From positions 1 through 36,636 of the forward strand of contig CAIYPD010000103.1 in the NCBI GenBank assembly GCA_903928075.1: a DNA stretch of 36,636 bases. Reading direction: 5' to 3'. The notes below the pieces were generated by a model. The model was not told where the DNA came from. It saw only the letters and a program-made list of their open reading frames with translations, and did not search any database. The position numbers and the translations under genes were made by a program. Within the stretch, counting starts at the first letter, position 1. Each line of letters begins with the position of its first letter. Shown one piece after another: positions 25,345 through 32,793 of this stretch. This stretch comes from Candidatus Firestoneibacteriota bacterium (lineage in GTDB: Bacteria; Oederibacteriota; D2-FULL-39-29).

Positions 25345-26784
25345 ATGAAAAATGCGGTTCTTTCCCTAATGCTTCTCTTTGCAATGACATCACTTTTTAA
25401 AGCAAACGATACCGGGAACTGGCGCGATTTGGTGAAGGAGAAAAAAGTTATACAACCGGCGGAGGAATCCGGCGCGTGGAAATTCACGCCGCAGCCGTTT
25501 CCGGCGATAGAAAGTATTGCGGCGCAGAAACCGGATGCGGTTCCTCTTTATGGTTGTTATTCCTGGGGAGACGGATACATACAGTTCAGAAAAGAAATCA
25601 AAGCCGTCGGCTGGACCACATATAGGCTCGGCGGATATCCCGACGAGGCGGCCATCCTTCTGGCGATGGAAGACGGTATAGAAATCATGGAATGCGTGCA
25701 GATCGGAAAGACCCTGAAAGAAATTAAAAGTTCCGGCAAACGGGAAGCTTTTAAAAGCGACGAGGAATACATTAAGAAATTCCTTCAGGAACTTGATGAA
25801 TTTTGCCTGAAATACGGTCCGGGCGGGAGTCTGTTTAAAAAGCGGCCGGACCTGGCTAAGAATCCGGTCCGTAGTGTTGAGATTTTAAATGAACCGAATG
25901 AACAATATATGCTTGAAAATGTCAAAGGCGAGACTGATGTATGGAAAGTGAAGGCAGCGCGGGACCGCCTCTATACCAAGGTACTCAAAGAAGTTTCTGC
26001 TTTTATGAGAAAAAAGCATCCCGGTATCCGGCTCGTGGGGTTTTCCGCCTCAGGTGGAGCTTCCGACGATGTACGTTTTATCGGAAACGTCTATGCGATT
26101 GATCCTACAATAGGTGGTTCCTATGATGCTCTCTCGACCCATCCCTACACCAGTGTGCCGCCGTTTGCGGATGCTGTCCGGACATGGGGGTCATATTCTG
26201 TGACCGGAAGCTGGAAGAAGCTCCGGGATATTCTGGAGAAGTATGGAAATCCCGATAAACCCATCTGGTGGACCGAGGTAGGCTGGAGTATTACACAAAA
26301 GGAGGGAGGAATTTTACCCGTCACTAATGCCTTTCCTGCCATGTCAACGGCTTCTTTTGTTACCAAAATGTATGTTTTGGCCGGTCGTCTCGGAGTCAAG
26401 AGAGTGCATATCTTTAATATAAACGATGTGCAGGGCAATGCTGGATTTTTCAATCAAAATACAGGAGAATGGAGGCCGTCTGCGTACGCGGTTCAACAGA
26501 TGATAAACCTTTTACCCAAGCCTCAAATCCAGTCGGCGATATCGGAAGAGGCCGGCGGGCTTTACGCGTATAAGTTCAAGAGTGACTGGACAAAAGAAGA
26601 TTCAAAAGAAGTCATTATTGTCTGGAGGGAACAGAAAAAAGGAAGCCTAAGTCTCACGGTCCCGGCCGGTAAGAAAGTTTCAAAGCTCGTTAACATGCTG
26701 GGTGGAGAAGAAAAGTTTTCCGTAAGCGGGGACAAGGTCAATTTTGCGGGCGGCCCGTATCCTTCCTACCTGGTGTTGGACTGA
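25345..26784 (+). CDS. Secreted clan GH-A glycoside hydrolase (paralog C)
   Basis: 479 aa with a signal peptide of about 20 residues. VEILNEPNEQY gives acid/base Glu183 and PIWWTEVGWS gives nucleophile Glu311, both in the expected barrel strands; STHPYTSVPPF lies between them. A C-terminal beta domain (about 385-479) ends GGPYPSYLVLD. Distantly related to paralogs A and B: it shares the NEPN and WxTExGxS motifs and the ..GGSLFKKRP.. segment (compare GGSLWKENP) but little else. AGGAAAGG precedes the start. It sits between the SGNH-like and GH123-like genes, suggesting they attack one glycan in concert. Confidence 0.82.
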   Translation: MKNAVLSLMLLFAMTSLFKANDTGNWRDLVKEKKVIQPAEESGAWKFTPQPFPAIESIAAQKPDAVPLYGCYSWGDGYIQFRKEIKAVGWTTYRLGGYPDEAAILLAMEDGIEIMECVQIGKTLKEIKSSGKREAFKSDEEYIKKFLQELDEFCLKYGPGGSLFKKRPDLAKNPVRSVEILNEPNEQYMLENVKGETDVWKVKAARDRLYTKVLKEVSAFMRKKHPGIRLVGFSASGGASDDVRFIGNVYAIDPTIGGSYDALSTHPYTSVPPFADAVRTWGSYSVTGSWKKLRDILEKYGNPDKPIWWTEVGWSITQKEGGILPVTNAFPAMSTASFVTKMYVLAGRLGVKRVHIFNINDVQGNAGFFNQNTGEWRPSAYAVQQMINLLPKPQIQSAISEEAGGLYAYKFKSDWTKEDSKEVIIVWREQKKGSLSLTVPAGKKVSKLVNMLGGEEKFSVSGDKVNFAGGPYPSYLVLD

Positions 26785-26903
26785 CATGAAGAAATGGGGT
26801 AAAAGATGAATAGCTAATACTTGATTAAAGAGGACTTAATCTTTTCGTCTTGTTCTCTTGTAACTTGTACCTCGCCGCCGATTTTTTGAAAAAGGAGTTG
26901 TTT

Positions 26904-29573
26904 ATGAAGACCGTATTTTTTAAAAGAATTTTTCTACCGGTACTTCTGATAATATCGGGGGCTCGCTCTTTTGTCCGGGCTGCCGAAATCCCGGTACTTG
27001 ACAGTTTCAGCAATTGGCGAATATTCAGCGTCCTAAAGGTGCCGGATATTCAGGACGGTAATAATATTGCCCCGGCAAAGTTCAAGAATAGATGGCTGGA
27101 CGCCGATTCCCAGCCGGTGCCGGCGGACTGGAACAAACCGGAACTTGATGATTACGGCTGGCTGCGCGGGCCTATAACCTTTGTGCCGGACAGCGCTATG
27201 GTTGAACGGATATATCTGCGCGGGAAATTTACAGTGACAAATCCTTTCATAACCGGGAATTTGACGCTGGCAGCGGAATACCAGGGTGGAATAATAGTAT
27301 ATCTTAACGGGGAAGAGGTTGGGCGGGCGAATGTGGCGAAGGGTATTAAAGATGATTCCAAATCCAAGGTCCTTGCCGAAAAATATCCGCCTGAGGCCTT
27401 CCTAACGGAAAGCGGGGCTTACCTGTCTATAACCGGAAAGTTAACCGCTGAGGATAAAAAACGCCGTGAATTGTGGGGCAGAAGCACGGAAATAAAGCTG
27501 CCTTCAAAAAGTTTAAAAAAAGGGGTAAATGTTTTGAGTATAGAGGTCATAAGGTCAGCCTACGATAAGGCACCAAAAAAACTCACCGAGGGCAAGCAAG
27601 ACAATACATTTCCGCAGGAGTTTTGCTGGTCGACCTGCCTGATAAAAAAACTTTTACTTTCAACGACGAATGTTTCGGGGTTGGTGCCGGACCTCGGAAG
27701 GCCGCAGGGCCTTCAGGTCTGGAATGCGGATATTATGCAAGGTGATTATGATGTTGATTTTGGAAGCCAGTCAGAAAGCCTTAAGCCGGTAAGCATCATA
27801 GGGCCGCGTAACGGGATATTTTCCGGTAAGGTAAATGCCGGCTCAACAAATCCGATTCGGGGCCTTTCGGCCAGGGCGGGAGACCTTAAAGGCCCCTCTG
27901 TTATCCCGGTTTCAGCTATAAGGATTCGCTATGGAGTTCCCTGGGGGAGGGAGTCCTGGTGGCCCGCGTTTCCTTTCAAAGCAAACTCGGCCCTCTTGGC
28001 TTCATTAAGCGAAAAACCTCTCAAAGAATATCCGGTGGGCAAAGTTAACGGTAATTCTCCGGCCGGAGCCGTTGCCCCCATCTGGGTGACAATAAAGATT
28101 CCGAAAGACGCCCAACCGGGCCTTTATACAGGTGCCTTAACCGTCCAATCCTCGATAGGCAAAGATATACAGGTTCCGTTGGAGCTTAAGGTATTGCCCT
28201 GGGTTATGCCGGATCAGCAGGACTACAGGACCTGGGTGGATCTTACAGAATCGCCTGATACGCTGGCGGTGGAATACAACCTGCCCCTCTGGTCGGAAAA
28301 ACACTTTAAAATGATCGGTGATTCTTTTGAGCTTATATCCGGAACCGGTTCGAGGATAGTCTATATTTCCGCTCTTGCCCACACAAATCTCGGCAACGAA
28401 GAATCTATGATAAGGTGGATAAAGAAGCCTAACAATAAATACGATTGGGATTTTTCCATTATGGAAAAATACCTTGATGCGGCCCAGAAAAATATGGGTA
28501 ATCCCAAAGCGGTGGTGTTGCAGGTCTGGGAAATATATATGCGGACCACCGCCGAAAATTACCGGTTCAAAGATTTTGCCATGCTGGGCACGCCGGAGGT
28601 TACATTCTTTGACCCGGCCACCAAGAAGACGGAGTTCGGCAAACTGCCTCCGTATTCCGGCCCGGGAAGCAAGGCGGCCTGGAAGGAGCTTATTGAGCAG
28701 GTGCAGGCGAGGCTTAAAAAGCGCGGCCTGGAAAATGCTCTGATGCTTGGGATGTTCTGCGACGCGATTCCTCAAAAAGAGGATGTCGAGTTCTTTCTGG
28801 AGATAGCTCCGAAATTATCCTGGTTCCAGCAGGGTCATCAGCTCTTTACTAAAATTCAGAATGTGGGCGCGGTCGGATATAACGCTTCAGTTTGGGGCGG
28901 ATACCGTTTTGCCGACGGTGGTGTGCAATCTAATCAAACAGGCGCCGCGGTCTGTGAAAGTTTGTATGGCTGGAACAACCCGAGGCTGGATGTGGTTTTT
29001 GAACGAAATACCGCCCTTGATGAATATTTTCCCAGCCGCTGGTACTTTTTTCCGGAAACGGGCATTACAAGCGAGCTAAGGGGAATAGGCCGTATCGGAG
29101 CAGATTACTGGAAGGCCGTTAAGGATAAAACCGGCAGGCGGGCTGACTGGGTTCATTCCCGGTACAGAGAAGGTTCCTGGGCGGGTACTTCCATAGGCCT
29201 TGTTTTATGTAACCCGGTCCTGGCTCCCGGTCTAGAGGGGCCGGAGGCCACCAATCGCCTGATAGCCCTAACGGAAGGTGTAGAGGCGTGTGAAGCCAGG
29301 ATATTTATAGAAAAAGCTCTTATGAAAGACAAAGCACGGCTTGGCCCTGATCTTTCGGCACGCTGTCAGGCGGTACTTGACGAGCGGCTATTTGATATGT
29401 GGCGGAGTTTGAGCAACCTCGGGATTTCCGGGAAATGGGGTGCGCTAATGTGGCGGTGGGGTTTAGGTTATTCCGGCCACAAGTATTTTCTGGGCTCGGA
29501 GTGGCAGAAGAAATCCGAAAAGCTTTTTGCGATTGCCGGTGAAGTGGAACAAAAGATCGGGAAAAAGAAGTAA
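26904..29573 (+). CDS. Secreted GH123/DUF4091-like glycosidase, full length
   Basis: 889 aa. Signal peptide about 1-26 (FLPVLLIISGARSFVRAAE). Residues 30-250 form a galactose-binding-like beta-sandwich (LAAEYQGGIIVYLNGEEVGR). About 255-440 is a second beta domain (IPKDAQPGLYTGALTVQ), then the catalytic barrel (about 445-800) and a C-terminal EGVEACEARIFIEKAL ... EKLFAIAGEVEQK region. This order matches GH123-type proteins. It is homologous to the truncated gene at 2-1306 over the last 430 residues. Start set at 26904 because AAAGGAG lies 7 nt before it; the frame is open 18 codons further upstream without a ribosome site. Substrate, perhaps an N-acetylhexosamine glycan, is inferred from the family. 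Confidence 0.75.
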   Translation: MKTVFFKRIFLPVLLIISGARSFVRAAEIPVLDSFSNWRIFSVLKVPDIQDGNNIAPAKFKNRWLDADSQPVPADWNKPELDDYGWLRGPITFVPDSAMVERIYLRGKFTVTNPFITGNLTLAAEYQGGIIVYLNGEEVGRANVAKGIKDDSKSKVLAEKYPPEAFLTESGAYLSITGKLTAEDKKRRELWGRSTEIKLPSKSLKKGVNVLSIEVIRSAYDKAPKKLTEGKQDNTFPQEFCWSTCLIKKLLLSTTNVSGLVPDLGRPQGLQVWNADIMQGDYDVDFGSQSESLKPVSIIGPRNGIFSGKVNAGSTNPIRGLSARAGDLKGPSVIPVSAIRIRYGVPWGRESWWPAFPFKANSALLASLSEKPLKEYPVGKVNGNSPAGAVAPIWVTIKIPKDAQPGLYTGALTVQSSIGKDIQVPLELKVLPWVMPDQQDYRTWVDLTESPDTLAVEYNLPLWSEKHFKMIGDSFELISGTGSRIVYISALAHTNLGNEESMIRWIKKPNNKYDWDFSIMEKYLDAAQKNMGNPKAVVLQVWEIYMRTTAENYRFKDFAMLGTPEVTFFDPATKKTEFGKLPPYSGPGSKAAWKELIEQVQARLKKRGLENALMLGMFCDAIPQKEDVEFFLEIAPKLSWFQQGHQLFTKIQNVGAVGYNASVWGGYRFADGGVQSNQTGAAVCESLYGWNNPRLDVVFERNTALDEYFPSRWYFFPETGITSELRGIGRIGADYWKAVKDKTGRRADWVHSRYREGSWAGTSIGLVLCNPVLAPGLEGPEATNRLIALTEGVEACEARIFIEKALMKDKARLGPDLSARCQAVLDERLFDMWRSLSNLGISGKWGALMWRWGLGYSGHKYFLGSEWQKKSEKLFAIAGEVEQKIGKKK

Positions 29574-29630
29574 AAAACGGTATTTTAGCGGGTGTAAAAG
29601 TAATGACCTGCCCCAAACCATCGCGTTAGT

Positions 29631-29707
29631 TTTCGCCGTTTAAGTTGTTTTGATGCCTTTTTATGGCAAGAAATTGGCAGAGCCGGCGTTAACGAACCCG
29701 CTTGAAA
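29631..29707 (+). repeat. Repeat D, copy 1
   Basis: 77 bp matching 31228-31305 closely: TTTTCGCC, TTGTTTTGATG, the tandem TGGCA site, then TAACGAACCCGCTT-AAA. The two copies bracket the gene at 29924-31207. Confidence 0.65.
29663..29679 (+). promoter_or_regulatory. TTGGCA tandem site 3
   Basis: ATGGCA-N5-TTGGCA, about 100-116 bp upstream of the inferred start of the next gene. The first half-site has one change from the consensus. Confidence 0.5.
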
Positions 29708-29734
29708 CATTGTAAACTTATCTTAGTAATCGGT

Positions 29735-29845
29735 CTAATGGGCTTGTCATATACCTTATATAGTGCTATAAATTGATATAGATCGGACAGGAAACTTTAA
29801 TAAGTATAGACGGATATTAAAAGTAGCCGGGACGAGATGACTTCT
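29735..29845 (+). promoter_or_regulatory. Promoter/leader module, copy 8
   Basis: CTAATGGGCTTGTCA; -35 TTGTCA 29744-29749 (closest to consensus), 17-bp spacer, TATAAA 29767-29772. The dyad CTATAAATTGATATAG is present. Leader: AACTTTAATAAGTATAGACG, GATATT, AAAAGTAGCCGGGACG. The -10 is 151 nt from the start at 29924. Confidence 0.72.
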
Positions 29846-29923
29846 ATTTAAAGTTCATCCGGAAATTGTTACAATGTTTTATGCAGCTCTTATCTGGAAT
29901 TGATAGTATAGGAGAAGAAAATT

Positions 29924-31207
29924 ATGAAGAAAAATATAGTCGTTTCTCTTGCGTTTGTGAGTGTTTTCACTTTGGTTTCAGTGTTTTTCGGCGTTTTGCG
30001 GGCGGAGGGAAAAACGGCGGAGAAGGCCGAAAGTCCCTATGCCTCATGGAATATAAAACCCTGGAACGATAAAAACTATTTCCCTCTGGCAGTATGGCTG
30101 CAAAGTCCGAATAACATTGCCAAGTACAAGGAAGCAGGGATTAATCTCTATGTCGGAGTTTTTGGCGGGCCAAAACAGGAAAAAGATCTGGAGCCTTATG
30201 AGAAGGCCGGCATGATGGTGATTTGCAGTCAGACCGAGGGAGCTCTTTCGTATGCCAAACAAAACCCGAATGGTGTTATTGCGGCCTGGATGCACGGTGA
30301 CGAGCCGGACAATGCGCAAGCATTTGCTAAATTCTGGGGAGGGAACCTGGACAAAATGAAGGCTGCCTGGCCCGGGTTATTTGACAAATACGGCCCCAAA
30401 AAACCCTATAATCAGTATGGCGCGCCCATTCCGCCATCATGGATAATCCGTGACTATAAAGTCTTGCAGACCAGGGATCCAAGACGCCCGATAATGCTCA
30501 ATCTTGGTGTCGGGGTTGCCGATAAGGGTAATTTCTGCCGCGGAGAACGCACCGGCAAGCAAGAGGACTATCCTGAATATCTGAAGGGCTGTGATATCGG
30601 TTCATTTGATATTTATCCTGTTGTTGCTAAAGAACCGGTAAAGGGGAACTTGTGGTATGTTCCAAAGGGTGTTGAAAATTTAAGGAAGTGGAGCGAATAC
30701 AAAAAGCCGGTTTGGAACTGCATCGAGTGTACTCATATCGGTGATCCGAATGCGCTTGCCACGCCGGAGCAGATAAAGTCTGAGGTCTGGATGAGTATTA
30801 TTGCCGGCAGTACCGGGATAATTTATTTTTGCCATGAGTTCAAACCGAAGTTCATAGAAGCCGGGCTTTTGGCCCATTCTGCGCAGCTTAGCGCCGTAAC
30901 TGCTATCAACAGGCAGATCACGGAGCTTGCGCCCGTTTTAAACAGCCCAACCATAAAAGAGGGAGTTGAAATTAAGTCTTCCAATAATATTCCGGTATCG
31001 GCCCTGGTTAAAACTATTGATGGCGTCACCTATGTTTTTGCCGCTGCCATGCAGGAAAAGGAAACGGCCGCAGATTTTAAACTGAAAGACGGTATTAATG
31101 TCTCTGCCGAAGTTATCGGCGAAGGCCGTACAGTTATGGTCAGCAAAGGAGAATTCAAAGATAACTTCAAAGGTTACGAGGTGCACATTTACAGAATTAA
31201 ACAATAG
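29924..31207 (+). CDS. Secreted TIM-barrel-like putative glycosidase
   Basis: 427 aa with a signal peptide (about 1-27). The mature part begins YFPLAVWLQSPNNIAKYKEAGINLYVGVFGG, the first strand and helix of a GH-A-like barrel. AAWMHGDEPDN (about 124) carries a candidate acid/base Glu, and KPVWNCIECTHIG (about 264) a candidate nucleophile Glu. A C-terminal beta domain of about 90 residues ends GYEVHIYRIKQ. This pattern resembles GH42-like or unclassified glycosidases, but no family is certain. AGGAG lies 9 nt before the start. It is a monocistronic unit with its own module; the next gene lies beyond a terminator. Confidence 0.65.
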   Translation: MKKNIVVSLAFVSVFTLVSVFFGVLRAEGKTAEKAESPYASWNIKPWNDKNYFPLAVWLQSPNNIAKYKEAGINLYVGVFGGPKQEKDLEPYEKAGMMVICSQTEGALSYAKQNPNGVIAAWMHGDEPDNAQAFAKFWGGNLDKMKAAWPGLFDKYGPKKPYNQYGAPIPPSWIIRDYKVLQTRDPRRPIMLNLGVGVADKGNFCRGERTGKQEDYPEYLKGCDIGSFDIYPVVAKEPVKGNLWYVPKGVENLRKWSEYKKPVWNCIECTHIGDPNALATPEQIKSEVWMSIIAGSTGIIYFCHEFKPKFIEAGLLAHSAQLSAVTAINRQITELAPVLNSPTIKEGVEIKSSNNIPVSALVKTIDGVTYVFAAAMQEKETAADFKLKDGINVSAEVIGEGRTVMVSKGEFKDNFKGYEVHIYRIKQ

Positions 31208-31227
31208 GGAAAAAGTAACTTATAAAT

Positions 31228-31305
31228 TTTCGCCAATTCAAAATTGTTTTGATGGCTTTTATGGCAAAAAATTGGCAGAGTTGCTCGTAACGAACCCGCT
31301 TCAAA
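31228..31305 (+). repeat. Repeat D, copy 2 with TTGGCA tandem site 4
   Basis: Matches 29631-29707. The tandem site is ATGGCA 31261-31266 and TTGGCA 31272-31277. Unlike copy 1 it is not followed by a promoter module, so it is probably a duplicated fragment. Confidence 0.6.
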
Positions 31306-31320
31306 ATGAGGCTTGGTAAA

Positions 31321-31394
31321 AATCTTTACAGTGCATATAATATCCAAACGGATAGAGGAACAACCGTCCTTTCGGATCAGACGAATGCAGTTAA
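31321..31394 (+). repeat. Repeat C, copy 2
   Basis: AATCTTTACAGTGC at the start and GGATCAGACGAATGCAGTTA at the end match 21132-21213. The centre differs and is 8 bp shorter. Confidence 0.55.
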
Positions 31395-31456
31395 AATAAC
31401 ATTGGAATTGCTTATCTTAAACAGCCAATTGCGAAAGTCGTCTAATACGGGAGCCG

Positions 31457-31484
31457 GTAATATTTTGCCAAGGCAAAATATTAC
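31457..31484. other. Perfect 28-bp palindrome
   Basis: Thirteen-base arms GTAATATTTTGCC and GGCAAAATATTAC around AA. There is no U-tract, so it is not a terminator. Possible operator or cruciform site ahead of the sigma gene. Confidence 0.6.
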
Positions 31485-31485
31485 A

Positions 31486-31550
31486 GAGCAATCGACAATA
31501 GAAAATAGATAATAGAAGATTGCGGTCTAATTTCTATTGTTCTATTGCTC
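31486..31550. repeat. Long imperfect inverted repeat
   Basis: GAGCAATCGACAATAGAAA (31486-31504) pairs with TTTCTATTGTTCTATTGCTC (31531-31550) with one bulge and one mismatch. The loop contains AATAGATAATAGA, also seen as a low-complexity tract at 9736-9748. Confidence 0.6.
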
Positions 31551-31558
31551 AAAATCAG

Positions 31559-31596
31559 AACCGCAGGTTGCGTAACGCGATCTGCGGTTTTTATTT
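31559..31596 (+). terminator. Strong rho-independent terminator
   Basis: ACCGCAGGTTGCG / CGCGATCTGCGGT, a 13-bp stem with two G-T pairs and loop TAA, followed by TTTTATTT. It isolates the sigma gene from the upstream glycosidase unit. Confidence 0.88.
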
Positions 31597-31612
31597 AAAA
31601 AAATGCTTAAGC

Positions 31613-31621
31613 TGTTATAAT
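31613..31621 (+). promoter_or_regulatory. Extended -10 promoter of the sigma gene
   Basis: TGTTATAAT (TGn plus consensus TATAAT). The -35 region (31593 onward) is A/T-rich without a good hexamer. It is 52 nt from the ATG at 31674. Confidence 0.6.
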
Positions 31622-31673
31622 TTAATAGACAAAAACACCTGTTTTTAGATCTATCTTATAGGTAAGGAGTTAG

Positions 31674-32207
31674 ATGGCAAGTCAAATTTCGTACGAGACA
31701 TTTAATAAAGAAGTTGCCGGAATGCGGTCAAAATTATTACGGGTTGCGCGCTCTATTTTAAAAGACGAACATGAAGCTGAAGACGTAGTCCATGATACTT
31801 TGTTAAATATTTGGCGTAGTCGTGAAAGAAGTAATATAACTAATTTGCGGGCGTATATTAATAGAGCAGTTTGGGTAAATTCTTTAAAATACAAAGCGCA
31901 AAAGATATATTTGGTTCCATTTGAGCCTGACTTAATCGAAAAACACGGAATACAAAAAGCATTTAATGAAGAAGAGAGTGCGTTTGATTTAACTCCGGGA
32001 GAACTGGAGGAAGCTCTTATGAAACTTCCTTTAGCGCAGCAAACCGCACTACGCTTGAGATATTATGGAAGCATGAGTTTTAATGAAATAAGCAAAGCAC
32101 TTAACATATCAATAAATACAGCAAGCAGCCGCTGTCGTTATGCTTTACAAACTTTACGGCAAAAAATAAGAATTCATTATAAAAAGGAGGATAAAAATGT
32201 CAAATAA
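31674..32207 (+). CDS. ECF-type RNA polymerase sigma factor
   Basis: 177 aa. Region 2 at about 16-50 contains ILKDEHEAEDVVHDTLLNIW, the core-binding and -10 recognition part. Region 4 at about 112-163 contains the helix-turn-helix MSFNEISKALNISINTASSR for the -35. No region 1.1 or 3, as expected of ECF sigmas. AAGGAG lies 4 nt before the ATG. The last 11 nt overlap the next gene, a small membrane protein. Base composition is more A/T-rich than in the glycosidase genes to the left. Its targets are unknown; the recurrent module upstream of nearby genes looks sigma-70-like, so I do not assign it to this factor. Confidence 0.9.
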   Translation: MASQISYETFNKEVAGMRSKLLRVARSILKDEHEAEDVVHDTLLNIWRSRERSNITNLRAYINRAVWVNSLKYKAQKIYLVPFEPDLIEKHGIQKAFNEEESAFDLTPGELEEALMKLPLAQQTALRLRYYGSMSFNEISKALNISINTASSRCRYALQTLRQKIRIHYKKEDKNVK

Positions 32208-32451
32208 TGGAGTGGTGAAATTTGCAGGCGGTACATTTAGAGTGTTGGGATTAATTGGAGGACTGATTTTCGCAATTGGCGTCCCTTTTGTCGTTCTTAA
32301 ATACGGCCAAATTCTCGGACAGGCTTTTTCAATAACGATAGTTATTGGGTCTGTAATTATCGGAGGCCTTACTTGTTTAACTACCATATTCTTTGGGCTG
32401 GTCATGCCAAGTAGTGTTGGCGGCAATATTGTAGATAAAAAAAACAAATAG
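32197..32451 (+). CDS. Small two-helix membrane protein linked to the sigma gene
   Basis: 84 aa, not recognised. Two hydrophobic segments (about 16-34, LGLIGGLIFAIGVPFVVL, and 42-69, FSITIVIGSVIIGGLTCLTT) with a short lysine-rich tail (VDKKNK). AAAGGAGG lies 7 nt before the ATG and the start overlaps the sigma gene by 11 nt, so translation is probably coupled. By position it might regulate the sigma factor, but it lacks an anti-sigma zinc motif and a cytoplasmic domain of useful size. Confidence 0.7.
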   Translation: MSNNGVVKFAGGTFRVLGLIGGLIFAIGVPFVVLKYGQILGQAFSITIVIGSVIIGGLTCLTTIFFGLVMPSSVGGNIVDKKNK

Positions 32452-32793
32452 CCATGGCTGATGATTACATAAATAAAGATAGCTACCATTAAATTGATAT
32501 GAAACTGGTAATTAATAGTGGCTCTCATTTCTTTAAGACATAATTGAGATATTCTATTGACCTGCCGCAAAAACATTGTAACCCTATTCTAGTAGCCAGT
32601 CTAATGGACTTGCGCTTAAACTTTAAATAATGCTATAAAATAGTATAATTGAAGAGAAAACCTTGATAAATATAGTCGGATATGAAAAGTAGCCAGCGCA
32701 GGGATCATTAATGGTTGAAAACAGGTTGGTAGCATTGATATAACAGATTCCAAACAATACTGTCTATACTATAATAATGAAAAGAGGAACCAT
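32452..32793. other. 342-bp intergenic region with module copy 9
   Basis: Contains GACCTGCCGCAAAAACATTG (32561-32580) and the promoter module copy 9. No gene and no clear terminator. Confidence 0.6.
32598..32705 (+). promoter_or_regulatory. Promoter/leader module, copy 9
   Basis: GTCTAATGGACTTGCGC; TTGCGC 32610-32615, 18-bp spacer, TATAAA 32634-32639. Leader: AAACCTTGATAAATATAG, CGGATATG and AAAAGTAGCCAGCGC. The -10 is 154 nt from the start at 32794. It shows that the module extends to a gene with no obvious glycan role. Confidence 0.72.

Larger units (their letters stand above)
29574..29923. other. 350-bp intergenic regulatory region
   Basis: Contains GACCTGCCCC (29605-29614), repeat D copy 1 with a TTGGCA-type tandem site, and module copy 8. 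No gene is visible, and no clear terminator follows the GH123-like gene. Confidence 0.6.
31208..31673. other. 466-bp intergenic region with repeats, palindromes and terminator
   Basis: In order: repeat D copy 2 with TTGGCA site 4, repeat C copy 2, a perfect palindrome, a long imperfect inverted repeat, a terminator, and the sigma-gene promoter. No convincing gene; short open frames here lack ribosome sites. This is the densest non-coding stretch in the window. Confidence 0.65.

Noticed and set aside
31306-31512. 68-codon plus-strand open frame
   Set aside because: It runs across repeat C and the palindromes, has no ribosome site and reads like random sequence.
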